From Actinobacteria bacterium HGW-Actinobacteria-2 (GTDB lineage Bacteria > Actinomycetota > Actinomycetes > Propionibacteriales > Propionibacteriaceae): 64,000 nucleotides of DNA. Made by a program: the position numbers and the translations under genes. The notes under the pieces were generated by a model. That model searched no databases and was not told where the DNA came from. It saw only the letters and a list, made by a program, of their open reading frames with translations. Location: assembly GCA_002841335.1 (NCBI GenBank), contig PHEY01000007.1, positions 106,461 through 170,460 of the forward strand, read 5' to 3'. Of this stretch, positions 25,295 to 33,852 are shown piece after piece (within the stretch, counting starts at the first letter, position 1; each line of letters starts with the position of its first letter).

Positions 25295-25867
25295 TCAGAC
25301 CGGTGATTCTCCCCGCGCAACGCGCGCGGCGATGTCGGCGATCCGACGCTCGCGCGTCTCGGGCCGCTTGGCAATCGCGATCCAGCTCAATGCTTGCTTG
25401 CGGACGCTCCGCGACAGCGCCTCCCACCGTGCCCGAGTCTGGGGATCGGCGTCCAAGGCCACACTCAGTTCGGCTGGCTCGATCAGCGCCTCGGCGTCGT
25501 CCAGCAGGGTCCAGCGGCCGTCGGCCTTGGCTCGTTCGATCTGCTCGATCCCGGACGGCTGTAACCGACCCTCGGCCTCAAGTTCGGCAACGCGCGCCTT
25601 GTTGGACGCCGCCCACAGGCTGGCGGGCCTGCGCCGGGCGAACCACAGCATCGAGCGCTGTTCGTCCAGCGGCTTGGCTTGGCCGTCGATCCAGCCCCAG
25701 CACAACGCTTCGCGGACCAACTCGTCATAGCTGGGATGGGGTCGTCCGGTGGCCGGACGCCACAACACCACCCAGACGCCTGCCTCGCGTTGATGATGCC
25801 TGCTCAGCCACTCATGCCAGGTCGCGAGATCTGGGACGGGAAGCTTCTCGGCATCAGCGGCGGGCAT
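25295..25867 (-). CDS. YdeI/bacteriocin-protection-like protein
   Basis: 190 residues. The N-terminal part (WHEWLSRHHQREAGVWVVLWRP, CWGWIDGQAKPLDE) and the C-terminal helix (LSWIAIAKRPETRERRIADIA) match the YdeI/OmpD-associated family, whose molecular role is unclear. I chose the ATG at 25867, where the family sequence begins. It follows the aldo/keto reductase gene by 13 bases on the same strand and is probably in its operon. Confidence 0.75.
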   Translation of the reverse strand: MPAADAEKLPVPDLATWHEWLSRHHQREAGVWVVLWRPATGRPHPSYDELVREALCWGWIDGQAKPLDEQRSMLWFARRRPASLWAASNKARVAELEAEGRLQPSGIEQIERAKADGRWTLLDDAEALIEPAELSVALDADPQTRARWEALSRSVRKQALSWIAIAKRPETRERRIADIAARVARGESPV

Positions 25868-25880
25868 GGCTATCTCACCC

Positions 25881-26873
25881 CTACTCCAGGCCGATCGTGG
25901 GCTCGTTGACCTCACGCAGCTGGTGCGGGCCGCCGGAGACATCGTCCAAGGCGGAGGAGATCTCGGCCGGCAGCTCCACCGCATCAGTGGCCAGCAGCGG
26001 TTCGAGTTGGGCGACCGTGCGGGCGCCGAGCAGGGGAGCGGTGACCCCCGGCGCGTCCCGAACCCAGAGCAGGGCCACCTGGGCCGGGCTGAGTTCCAGG
26101 CCTTCGGCTGCGGTCACAACGGCCTCGGTGATCGCCCGCGAGCGCGCCTCCAGGTAGGGCTCCACGAACCAGGCGAAATGCTCACTCGCCCCCCGCGAAC
26201 CCTTCGGCATGATGCCGCGGTACTTGCCGGTGAGCACGCCGCGGCCGAGCGGGGACCAGGGGAAGAACCCCATCCCGAAGGCGCGGACGGCCGGAATCAC
26301 TTCCATCTCGGCGCGGCGAGCCAACAGCGAGTACTCCACCTGCGCCGAGGTGATCGGCGTGCGTCCGGGGAAGGCGGCCTGCCAGGTCGCCGCCTGCGCG
26401 GTCTGCCACCCCACGAAGTTGCTGATCCCGGCATAGCGGACGTCACCGGCCGACACGGCGCTGTCGATCGCGGCCAGCGACTCCTCCAGCGGTGCCTGGC
26501 CCCAGGCGTGCAGTTGCCACAGGTCGATGTGATCGGTGCCCAGACGGCGAAGTGACTCATGCAGGTCGGCCAACAGCGACGTGCGAGAGGTGTCGACCAC
26601 GCGGCGTCCGTCCCGGATGGCGAAGCCGGCCTTGGTGGCCAGGACGAGGTCGTCGCGGGCCACATCGCCGGCGCGAATCAACCGTCCAATGATTCGCTCG
26701 GCGTCGCCGGCGGCGTAGGCCGCAGCCGTGTCGACCAGATTGCCTCCGGCCGCGACGAACTTGCGCAGGATGGCGCGGGCGTCCTCCAGTTTGGTCTCAC
26801 GGCCCCAGGTCAGCGTGCCCAGGCCCAGCCAGGAGACCTGGAGGCCTGAAACGCCGACCGAGCGCTTTCTCAT
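25881..26873 (-). CDS. Aldo/keto reductase
   Basis: 330 residues, a full-length (alpha/beta)8 aldo/keto reductase. The catalytic tetrad is visible as VDTAAAYAAGDAE (Asp, Tyr), ATKAG (Lys) and LWQLHAWG (His), and the NADPH-binding GARTVAQLE motif is near the C-terminus. Similar to the YajO/PdxI-like oxidoreductases; substrate unknown. The start overlaps the UppP stop by four bases. Confidence 0.9.
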   Translation of the reverse strand: MRKRSVGVSGLQVSWLGLGTLTWGRETKLEDARAILRKFVAAGGNLVDTAAAYAAGDAERIIGRLIRAGDVARDDLVLATKAGFAIRDGRRVVDTSRTSLLADLHESLRRLGTDHIDLWQLHAWGQAPLEESLAAIDSAVSAGDVRYAGISNFVGWQTAQAATWQAAFPGRTPITSAQVEYSLLARRAEMEVIPAVRAFGMGFFPWSPLGRGVLTGKYRGIMPKGSRGASEHFAWFVEPYLEARSRAITEAVVTAAEGLELSPAQVALLWVRDAPGVTAPLLGARTVAQLEPLLATDAVELPAEISSALDDVSGGPHQLREVNEPTIGLE

Positions 26874-27745
26874 ACCGCTGAGACTGTCCCGGTGAGCAGC
26901 AGCGCGATGATCGCCACGCCGAGAAGGACGCGGTAGATGATGAAACCGGTGAAGTTGTTGTGCGCGACGAACTTCAGCAGCCAGGCGATCGAGAAGTAGG
27001 CCACGATGCCGGAGACCACCGTGCCGATGCCGGTGGATACCCAGCCCACGGTGGCACTGATGTCGCCGGCGGCACTGGCGGCCTCCCAGCCGCCGGCGGC
27101 GACCAGGGTGGGAATGCCGAGGAAGAAGCTCATTCGGGTGGCGCTGACCCGGTCGATGCCGCGCAGCAGGCCGCCGGAGATCGTTGCGCCGGAGCGGGAG
27201 ACGCCGGGCACGAGGGCGATCGCCTGGATCAGGCCGAGGATGGCGCCGTCCACCCAGGTAATCGAGGTCTCATCGCGGGCACCGGTACCGATGGCCCGGC
27301 TGCCGACAGCGGACTGTCGCTCGGCGACACGGTCAGCGATGAACATCACAATGCTCCACACGATCAGGCCGATCGCAACCGCCCAGAGGCTGCGCAGTGG
27401 CCCCTCGACGAGCTTGCGAAGCGAGAAGGCGATCACTCCGGTGACCGCGCAGCCGATGATGATCGCCCACCCCATGCGGTACTCGGGCGCGGTGCGCTTC
27501 TCGGTGTTGAACAAGCCGGCGAACCAGGCGGTGGCGAAGCGGACGATGTCGGACCAGAAGTAGATGATCGAGGCCACCATCGCGCCTACCTGAATGATGG
27601 CGGTGAAGGCGGTCACGCCGGGATCGGAGACATTCAGCCCGAGAAGCTTCTCGGTCACAGTGAGGTGCCCGGTGCTGGAGATCGGCAGGAACTCGGTTAT
27701 GCCCTCGACGATTCCCAACAGAATCGCGTGCCACCAGTCGATCAT
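26870..27745 (-). CDS. uppP: Undecaprenyl-diphosphatase UppP (BacA)
   Basis: 291 residues, eight membrane segments. Family motifs EGITEFLPISSTGHL and PGVSRSGATI are both present. It dephosphorylates undecaprenyl diphosphate so the lipid carrier for peptidoglycan can be reused; overexpression gives bacitracin resistance in other bacteria. ATG 27745 begins the conserved N-terminus. It is transcribed divergently from mshC. Confidence 0.95.
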   Translation of the reverse strand: MIDWWHAILLGIVEGITEFLPISSTGHLTVTEKLLGLNVSDPGVTAFTAIIQVGAMVASIIYFWSDIVRFATAWFAGLFNTEKRTAPEYRMGWAIIIGCAVTGVIAFSLRKLVEGPLRSLWAVAIGLIVWSIVMFIADRVAERQSAVGSRAIGTGARDETSITWVDGAILGLIQAIALVPGVSRSGATISGGLLRGIDRVSATRMSFFLGIPTLVAAGGWEAASAAGDISATVGWVSTGIGTVVSGIVAYFSIAWLLKFVAHNNFTGFIIYRVLLGVAIIALLLTGTVSAV

Positions 27746-27818
27746 CTTTCCCTCTCCGTTGCCGAGCCCGGCTGTCGGCGGCCAGCTTAACCCGCGGCCC
27801 ACGTCGTAGGCTGATGCC

Positions 27819-29048
27819 ATGCATGCCTGGGAACCTGTGCCCGTGCCGGTCGTCCCGGGCGGTGATGGCGGTGTGGTGCGCGTCTACGACACGGTGCGCG
27901 CCAGTGTTCAGCCGGTCGGGCCGGCAACCGGTGCGGCCCGGCTCTACGCCTGCGGCATCACTCCGTACGACGCCACTCACCTGGGTCATGCCTTCACCTA
28001 TGTGAGCATCGATCTGCTGGTGCGGGCTTGGCGGGACGCCGGGTTGGACGTCCGCTTCGCCCAGAACGTCACCGACGTGGACGACCCGCTGTTGGAGCGC
28101 GCCGCCGACACCGGGACGGATTGGCGTGCGCTCGCCGAGGAGCAGACCGAGCTGTACCGCACCGACATGGCAGCACTCCGGGTGCTCCCACCGGACGCCT
28201 TGACCGCGGTCAGCGAGGTGATGGATGGCATCACCGGGACGATCCTGGGTCTGCGTGACCGGCAAGCGGCCTACCAGCTGACCGATCCGACCCACCCCGA
28301 CTGGTACTTCTCGGTGACCAGCACGTCCAATCTGTTGCAGGGCGCGCCGGTGTCGCTGCCGGAGGCCGAGCAGCTGTTCGCCGAGCGGGGTGGCGACCCC
28401 GAACGCGACGGCAAGCGGCACCGGCTGGACTGCCTGGTCTGGCGCCAGCAGCGTCCCGGCGAACCGGCCTGGGACACGGGCCTGGGTGCGGGACGGCCGG
28501 GTTGGCACGTGGGGTGCACGACGATCGCTCTCAACGCACTGGGACCGGATTTCGATGTGCAGGCCGGGGGATCTGACCTGGCCTTCCCGCATCACCCGAT
28601 GTGCGCGGCCGAAGCGCGGGTGCTGACCGGCGAGCCCTTCGCCCAGGCATTCCTGCACACCGGCATGGTCAGCTACGAAGGCGCCAAGATGAGCAAGTCG
28701 CTGGGCAATCTGGTCTTCGTCCACCGGCTGCGCGCCGAAGGCGTCGACCCGATGGCACTGCGACTGGTGCTGCTGGCCCACCACTACCGCAGCGATTGGG
28801 AGTACACCGCCGCCGAGTTGGCCGCCGCCCAAACCCGGCTGGCGATGTGGCGGACGGCAGTGGCCCGGCCGAGCGGGCCTGCGGCGGGGCCGCTGATCGA
28901 GGCGGTGCGGGCCGCGCTTCGTGAGGATCTCAACGCTCCCACAGCGCTGGCTGCCATCGATCAGTGGGCCGCCGCGCCTGGGACGGACGCGAGTGCTCCG
29001 CAATCGGTATCCGCGGTGATCGACGCCCTCCTCGGCATCCGGCTGTGA
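27819..29048 (+). CDS. mshC: Mycothiol biosynthesis Cys:GlcN-Ins ligase MshC
   Basis: 409 residues. It resembles cysteinyl-tRNA synthetase but lacks the anticodon-binding domain, and begins with [17 protein letters not shown] and has KMSKS as KMSKSLGN. MshC joins cysteine to GlcN-Ins, the third dedicated step of mycothiol synthesis, so the host makes mycothiol. This is relevant to the sulfur operon because mycothiol persulfide would be a natural carrier of sulfane sulfur in this cell. The other msh genes are elsewhere. Confidence 0.95.
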   Translation: MHAWEPVPVPVVPGGDGGVVRVYDTVRASVQPVGPATGAARLYACGITPYDATHLGHAFTYVSIDLLVRAWRDAGLDVRFAQNVTDVDDPLLERAADTGTDWRALAEEQTELYRTDMAALRVLPPDALTAVSEVMDGITGTILGLRDRQAAYQLTDPTHPDWYFSVTSTSNLLQGAPVSLPEAEQLFAERGGDPERDGKRHRLDCLVWRQQRPGEPAWDTGLGAGRPGWHVGCTTIALNALGPDFDVQAGGSDLAFPHHPMCAAEARVLTGEPFAQAFLHTGMVSYEGAKMSKSLGNLVFVHRLRAEGVDPMALRLVLLAHHYRSDWEYTAAELAAAQTRLAMWRTAVARPSGPAAGPLIEAVRAALREDLNAPTALAAIDQWAAAPGTDASAPQSVSAVIDALLGIRL

Positions 29049-29127
29049 GTCACGGCCTCGCGCCGCAGGCGTCCGCCCTGCCGCTGTGAGTGCGCCGGCA
29101 CCGCGTGCACCGGTAGTCTTCGGCAAC

Positions 29128-29394
29128 GTGAGCAAATCCTTCGAAGACCTCTTCGCTGAACTGCGTGAGCGAGCGATTGCCCGTCCGGACGGCTCGGGCA
29201 CGGTGCGACAGCTGGACGCCGGCGTGCATGCGATCGGTAAGAAGATCGTCGAGGAGGCCGCCGAGGTGTGGATGGCGGCGGAGTACCAGTCCAAGGACGA
29301 GGCTGCCGAGGAGATCAGTCAGCTGCTCTATCACCTGCAGGTGATGATGCTTGCGCTCGACCTCGATCTCGATGACGTCTACGCCCACCTGTGA
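29128..29394 (+). CDS. hisE: Phosphoribosyl-ATP pyrophosphatase
   Basis: 88 residues from GTG 29128. The MazG-like helices contain [15 protein letters not shown] and [13 protein letters not shown], the metal-binding core of HisE. It carries out the second step of histidine synthesis on the product of HisG, whose gene follows 17 bases later. This hisE-hisG order is common in actinobacteria. Confidence 0.93.
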   Translation: MSKSFEDLFAELRERAIARPDGSGTVRQLDAGVHAIGKKIVEEAAEVWMAAEYQSKDEAAEEISQLLYHLQVMMLALDLDLDDVYAHL

Positions 29395-29411
29395 GCTCGG
29401 AGGCTGCCACC

Positions 29412-30266
29412 ATGACTGAACTGTTGAAGATCGCCGTCCCGAACAAGGGATCCTTGGCCGACGGCGCACTGACCATGCTGCGCGAGGCCGGCTACCGCCA
29501 GCGCAACGACACCAAGGACCTGGTCCTGGTCGATGACGCCAACGGCGTGGAGTTCTACTACCTGCGTCCCCGCGACATCGCGGTGTACGTCGGTGAGGGC
29601 ACCCTCGACCTGGGGGTCACCGGACGCGACATGCTGCTCGATTCCGGTGCCGAAGCTGACGAAGTGATGGCGTTGGGCTTCGGCGGCACTCGCTTCCGCT
29701 TCGCCGCACCGGGGGGCGGTGCGCTCAGCGTGGCTGACCTCGACGGCAAGCGCGTTGCGACGTCTTACCCGGGCTTGGTCGGCGCGTACCTGCTGGACAA
29801 GGGCCTTTCGGCCCGCCTGATCCACCTGGACGGTGCCGTGGAGTCCTCGGTGCGCCTCGGCGTGGCCGATGTGATCGCCGATGTCGTCGAGACCGGCAGC
29901 ACCTTGAAAAAGGCCGGCCTGGAGGTGTTCGGCGACGCGATTCTGGAGTCCGAGGCGGTGTTGATCCAGCACCGCGGACGTCCGGCGCCCGAAGGTTTCG
30001 ACCTGCTGGTACGTCGCCTGAACGGCGTGATCACCGCGCGCGACTACCTGATGGTCGACTACAACGTGTCCACCGACAACCTGGCCGCGGCCACTGCGGT
30101 GACGCCGGGCTTGGACTCGCCGACGGTCTCCCCGCTGGCCAAAGAAGGCTGGGTGGCAGTGCGGGCGATGATTCCGGCCAAGCGCGCCCAGCAGATCATG
30201 GACGAGTTGTGGGAGGTCGGTGCGGACGGGATCCTGGTGACCTCGATCCACGCCTGTCGGATCTGA
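29412..30266 (+). CDS. hisG: ATP phosphoribosyltransferase (long form)
   Basis: 284 residues, the length of the long HisG, which carries a C-terminal ACT-like regulatory domain and does not need HisZ. Family segments are LKIAVPNKGSL and the PRPP-binding region VADVIADVVETGSTLKKAGL; the C-terminal region (MIPAKRAQQIMDELWE) is the regulatory domain, where histidine binds in known homologues. ATG 29412 is chosen with CGGAGG (29398-29403) ahead of it. Confidence 0.95.
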   Translation: MTELLKIAVPNKGSLADGALTMLREAGYRQRNDTKDLVLVDDANGVEFYYLRPRDIAVYVGEGTLDLGVTGRDMLLDSGAEADEVMALGFGGTRFRFAAPGGGALSVADLDGKRVATSYPGLVGAYLLDKGLSARLIHLDGAVESSVRLGVADVIADVVETGSTLKKAGLEVFGDAILESEAVLIQHRGRPAPEGFDLLVRRLNGVITARDYLMVDYNVSTDNLAAATAVTPGLDSPTVSPLAKEGWVAVRAMIPAKRAQQIMDELWEVGADGILVTSIHACRI

Positions 30267-30302
30267 GCCGGCACCGATTCGTCTGATCGGGGTCGGTCAC
30301 GT

Positions 30303-30503
30303 TAGACTGAACGACGATCGACTCCACCGAAAGGTGGCAGTCCGCGCAAGTGGAGACCTGATCTCCCACCTGATCGCTTCCGGTGACAGGTCGGTACGGC
30401 GGAGCGGTGCATTCGTGTGCTGCCGAGTTTTCAGGGTCCCCGCGTGCGCGGAGGCCCTTTTTCGTTGCCGATTGATCAACCCCGACGAGTCTTTGGAGGA
30501 CAC
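30303..30503 (+). promoter_or_regulatory. infC leader with attenuator
   Basis: About 200 bases of structured leader lie between a possible -10 (TAGACT, 30303-30308) and infC. Early stems such as CCACC-GAAA-GGTGG precede a terminator-type hairpin at 30434-30462. L20 or translation-dependent attenuation of infC operons is known in other bacteria; the exact class here is not recognised. Confidence 0.6.
30434..30462 (+). terminator. Attenuator hairpin within the infC leader
   Basis: A GGG..CCGCG/CGCGG..CCC stem-loop (30434-30457) is followed by TTTTT (30458-30462), 41 bases before the infC start codon, so it can only act as a premature terminator of the operon. Confidence 0.75.
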
Positions 30504-31205
30504 ATCAGCACTGAACCGCGGATCAACGAGCGCATCAAGGTTTCCGAGGTGCGCCTGGTCGGCCCTGCCGGTGAGCAGGTCGGCATCGTGCGGATCGAAG
30601 ACGCTTTGCGATTGGCCCGAGAGGCCGATCTGGATCTGGTCGAGGTCGCGCCGATGGCGCGTCCGCCGGTCGCCAAGTTGATGGACTACGGCAAGTTCAA
30701 GTACGAGGCGGCTCAGAAGGCGCGCGAGTCGCGTCGCAACCAGACCAACACCGTCATCAAAGAGATGAAGCTGCGGCCCAAGATCGACAGCCACGACTAC
30801 GAGACCAAGAAGGGTCACGTCGTGCGCTTCCTCAAGGCCGGCGACAAGGTGAAGATCACCATCATGTTCCGTGGTCGTGAGCAGAGCCGGCCGGAGTTGG
30901 GCTTCAACCTGTTGAAGAAGCTGGCCGATGACGTTGTCGAGGACGGCTTCATCGAGTCCGCGCCCAAGCAGGACGGCCGCAACATGCTGATGGTCCTTTC
31001 GCCGACACGAAAGAAGACCGAAGCCAAGGTTGAAGTGGAAGCCGCCAAGGCCGCGAAGGCAGCTGAGCGAGCTGCCGCAGCGGAAGCCGAGCATCAGCAG
31101 GAGGTCGAGTTGCGAGCTGCCGCTGCTGCGGCTGCTGCGGCCGCCACCAAGCCCAAGAAGAAGAGGGGGCCAGCCGACAACATGGACCCCGACGTAGACC
31201 TGTAA
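30504..31205 (+). CDS. infC: Translation initiation factor IF-3, ATC start
   Basis: 233 residues. The conserved IF-3 N-terminus ([20 protein letters not shown]) begins exactly at an ATC codon preceded by GGAGGA (30495-30500), and no ATG, GTG or TTG sits at that position. Rare start codons in infC let IF-3 limit its own synthesis. The C-terminal domain is followed by an Ala/Lys/Glu-rich tail of about 60 residues (repeated [12 protein letters not shown] runs) not found in short IF-3. The operon continues with rpmI and rplT. Confidence 0.9.
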   Translation: MSTEPRINERIKVSEVRLVGPAGEQVGIVRIEDALRLAREADLDLVEVAPMARPPVAKLMDYGKFKYEAAQKARESRRNQTNTVIKEMKLRPKIDSHDYETKKGHVVRFLKAGDKVKITIMFRGREQSRPELGFNLLKKLADDVVEDGFIESAPKQDGRNMLMVLSPTRKKTEAKVEVEAAKAAKAAERAAAAEAEHQQEVELRAAAAAAAAAATKPKKKRGPADNMDPDVDL

Positions 31206-31226
31206 GAAGAAGAGAAGGACGCCAAG

Positions 31227-31430
31227 ATGCCGAAGATGAAGACTCATTCGGGCGCCAAGAAGCGCTTCCGGATTACTGGCTCGGGCAAGGTGATGCACCG
31301 CCAGGCCGGGAAGATGCACCTCAACGAGCACAAGCCCACCAGCCAGACCCGCCGTCTGGACGGCGATGCCGTGGTTGCTCCCGGTGATGCGAAGAAGGCC
31401 CGCAAGCTGCTCGGCAAGCGCGCCAAGTGA
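31227..31430 (+). CDS. rpmI: Ribosomal protein L35
   Basis: 67 residues, basic, beginning [14 protein letters not shown] as in L35. It lies between infC and rplT in the standard order, with gaps of 21 and 34 bases. Confidence 0.97.
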   Translation: MPKMKTHSGAKKRFRITGSGKVMHRQAGKMHLNEHKPTSQTRRLDGDAVVAPGDAKKARKLLGKRAK

Positions 31431-31464
31431 CGTCCAGCGAATACAAGACTGAGGAGTAACCGAA

Positions 31465-31833
31465 ATGGCACGCGTTAAGCGCTCTGTGAACGCTAGCAAG
31501 AAGCGTCGCGAGGTCCTGGACGATGCGTCCGGCTACCGGGGTCAGCGGTCCCGGCTCTACCGCAAGGCCAAGGAGCAGCTGCTGCACTCCTACACCTACG
31601 CCTACCGTGACCGTAAGGCCCGCAAGGGTGACTTCCGGTCGCTGTGGATCCAGCGGATCAACGCCGCTACCCGTGCGGAGGGCATGACCTACAACCGATT
31701 TATCAACGGTCTGAAGACCGCCGGAATCGAAGTTGACCGCAAGATGCTGGCCGAACTGGCCGTGAGCGACGTCAAGGCTTTCAACGCCCTGGTCGCCATC
31801 GCCAAGGAGAACCAGCCGGCCCAGGCCGCCTGA
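31465..31833 (+). CDS. rplT: Ribosomal protein L20
   Basis: 122 residues. The N-terminal basic extension ([30 protein letters not shown] split by the family spacing) and the [19 protein letters not shown] segment are diagnostic. L20 binds 23S rRNA early in 50S assembly and in several bacteria represses its own operon through the leader RNA. Confidence 0.97.
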   Translation: MARVKRSVNASKKRREVLDDASGYRGQRSRLYRKAKEQLLHSYTYAYRDRKARKGDFRSLWIQRINAATRAEGMTYNRFINGLKTAGIEVDRKMLAELAVSDVKAFNALVAIAKENQPAQAA

Positions 31834-31850
31834 GCCCACAGCTCACCACA

Positions 31851-31878
31851 GGCCGGGTCCGATGTATCGGGCCCGGCC
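31851..31878 (+). terminator. GC-rich hairpin after rplT
   Basis: GGCCGGGTCCGAT pairs with ATCGGGCCCGGCC across a tiny loop (13-bp stem with one wobble), 18 bases after rplT. There is no T run, so it may slow rather than fully stop transcription into the methyltransferase gene. Confidence 0.5.
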
Positions 31879-31904
31879 GACCCACACCTGAAGAAGGATC
31901 GACG

Positions 31905-32726
31905 ATGACCGTCCCTTCCGCTCTTGAATTGCCCGAACCGCCACAGTCGATGCTGCGCGCTGCCCGCGCACTGCAGCGCCGTCGTGGACGGAAAGAGGCC
32001 GGCAAGTTCCTGGTGGAGGGCCGTCAGGCCGTCCGCGAAGCCCTCGGCATGCCCGATGCCGTCGAGGCGGTCTTCTTCCGCTGGTCCGAAGCGCTGGACA
32101 ACATCGACCTGGTCGAGGCGGCACAGGCGGCGGGGGTGGCCTACTTCGGTGTCAGCGAACAGAACCTGGCGACCATCACCGACACCGTCACCCCGCAAGG
32201 AGTGGTCGCGGTGGCACGCGATATCGACGTCAGCCTGGACACAGCGCTGGCCGGCAACCCCACCCTGGTGGTGATCTGCGCCCAGGTGCGCGATCCAGGC
32301 AATGCCGGCACCGTGATTCGCTGCGCGGACGCCTTCGGCGCCGACGCGGTGATCCTGAGCTCGGACTCTGTCGAGGTGTACAACCCCAAGACGGTGCGCT
32401 CCAGCGTGGGCAGCATCTTCCATCTGCCCATCGCAGTCGGGGTCGACCTCGAAGAAGCCATCAACGCCTGCCGGTCCGCGGGAATGCAGATCTTCGCCAC
32501 CGACGGCGCCGAAGGCACCGAGCTCACCGGCTTGCACACCGACCTGGGTCGCCCCACGGCTTGGGTGATGGGCAACGAGTCCTGGGGTCTCCCGGTGGAG
32601 CATCTCGAACTGGCCGACCGCACTGTGGCCGTGCCCATCTACGGCAAGGCGGAAAGCCTTAACCTGGCAACCGCGGCAGCTGTGTGTCTCTACACCAGCG
32701 CCAGCGCGCAGCGCGCGTCCCACTGA
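31905..32726 (+). CDS. SpoU/TrmH-family RNA 2'-O-methyltransferase
   Basis: 273 residues. An N-terminal L30e-like substrate-binding region (KEAGKFLVEGRQAVREAL) is followed by the SPOUT knot with motif 1 (AQVRDPGNAGTVIRCADAFG), motif 2 (WVMGNESWGLP) and motif 3 (PIYGKAESLNLATAAAVCLY). Such enzymes 2'-O-methylate 23S rRNA, in the TsnR/RlmB group; the target base cannot be told. It sits between rplT and pheS, its usual place in actinobacteria. Confidence 0.9.
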   Translation: MTVPSALELPEPPQSMLRAARALQRRRGRKEAGKFLVEGRQAVREALGMPDAVEAVFFRWSEALDNIDLVEAAQAAGVAYFGVSEQNLATITDTVTPQGVVAVARDIDVSLDTALAGNPTLVVICAQVRDPGNAGTVIRCADAFGADAVILSSDSVEVYNPKTVRSSVGSIFHLPIAVGVDLEEAINACRSAGMQIFATDGAEGTELTGLHTDLGRPTAWVMGNESWGLPVEHLELADRTVAVPIYGKAESLNLATAAAVCLYTSASAQRASH

Positions 32727-32743
32727 ACCGCGTCCCACTGAAC
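32714..32743 (+). repeat. 15-bp tandem duplication across the methyltransferase stop
   Basis: CGCGTCCCACTGAAC occurs twice in tandem (32714-32728, 32729-32743). The TGA stop of the methyltransferase gene is in the first copy; the second copy carries a silent duplicate stop in the same frame. Confidence 0.9.
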
Positions 32744-32757
32744 GAGGAGTGACGTCC

Positions 32758-33852
32758 ATGACCGGCCCCACAGACCAGGCCGACCTCAGCCAGCACACGA
32801 TCGACGGTCACGTCGCGGCGGCCAAAGCCGCCTTCGCCGACGCCCAGACCACCGCTGAGCTTAAGCAGGCCCGCCTGGCTCACGCCGGGGACCGCTCGGC
32901 CTTGGCGCTGGCGTACCGGGCGATCGGCACGTTGGCCGCCGAGGAGCGCAAGGAGGCCGGACAGCGGCTGGGCCAGGCGCGTGCCGAGGTGGCCGAGGCG
33001 CTGGCGCAGCGCGAGACCGAGGTGGGGGAGGCCGAGCTGGCCGCCCGCCTGGTCGCCGAACGAGTCGACGTCACCTTGCCGGTGGAACTCGGCCCCGAGG
33101 GTGCCGCCCACCCGATCACTGCGCTGATCGAGTTGATGAGCGATGTCTTCACCTCGATGGGCTGGGAGGTCGCCGAAGGCCCGGAGGCCGAGGGGGAGTG
33201 GCTCAACTTCGATGCGCTGAACATCGGCCCCGACCATCCGGCGCGGGGCACGTCCGACACTTTGTTCGTGGAGCCGCTTTCGGACCACATCGTGCTGCGG
33301 ACGCACACCTCGCCGGTCCAGGCCCGCACCATGCTGGATCGCGATGTACCGATCTACGTCGTCTGCCCGGGCAAGGTGTACCGTGCCGACGAGTTCGACG
33401 CCACGCACGTCCCGGTCTTCCACCAGATCGAAGGTCTGTGCGTTGACAAGGGGATTTCCCTGGCGAGCCTAAAGGGCACTCTCGACCACCTCGCCAAGGC
33501 GATGTTCGGTGATCGGGTTGAGACCCGGATGCGTCCGCACTACTTCCCGTTCACCGAGCCGTCGGCCGAGGTCGACCTGAAGTGCTTCGTGTGCCATGGC
33601 AACAGCGTGGGTAATCCGGACGCCCCGTGCCGCACGTGCAAGTCCCAGGGATGGATCGAGTGGGGTGGCTGCGGTGTGGTCAACCCCCGGGTGCTGATCG
33701 CCTGCGGCATCGACCCTGAGGTCTACTCCGGCTTCGCCTTCGGGATGGGAATCGAGCGGACCTTGATGTTCCGCAACAACGCGGCAGACATGCGCGACAT
33801 GGTGGAGGGCGATGTGCGGTTCAGCCGCTCACTGAAGGGGATGGCACGATGA
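32758..33852 (+). CDS. pheS: Phenylalanyl-tRNA synthetase alpha subunit
   Basis: 364 residues. The N-terminal coiled coil is followed by class II motifs 2 (DTLFVEPLSDHIVLRTHTSP split in the usual way, with FHQIEG) and 3 (GFAFGMGIERTLM). ATG 32758 has GAGGAG eight bases before it; a GTG three codons upstream is less likely. It overlaps pheT by four bases. Confidence 0.97.
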   Translation: MTGPTDQADLSQHTIDGHVAAAKAAFADAQTTAELKQARLAHAGDRSALALAYRAIGTLAAEERKEAGQRLGQARAEVAEALAQRETEVGEAELAARLVAERVDVTLPVELGPEGAAHPITALIELMSDVFTSMGWEVAEGPEAEGEWLNFDALNIGPDHPARGTSDTLFVEPLSDHIVLRTHTSPVQARTMLDRDVPIYVVCPGKVYRADEFDATHVPVFHQIEGLCVDKGISLASLKGTLDHLAKAMFGDRVETRMRPHYFPFTEPSAEVDLKCFVCHGNSVGNPDAPCRTCKSQGWIEWGGCGVVNPRVLIACGIDPEVYSGFAFGMGIERTLMFRNNAADMRDMVEGDVRFSRSLKGMAR

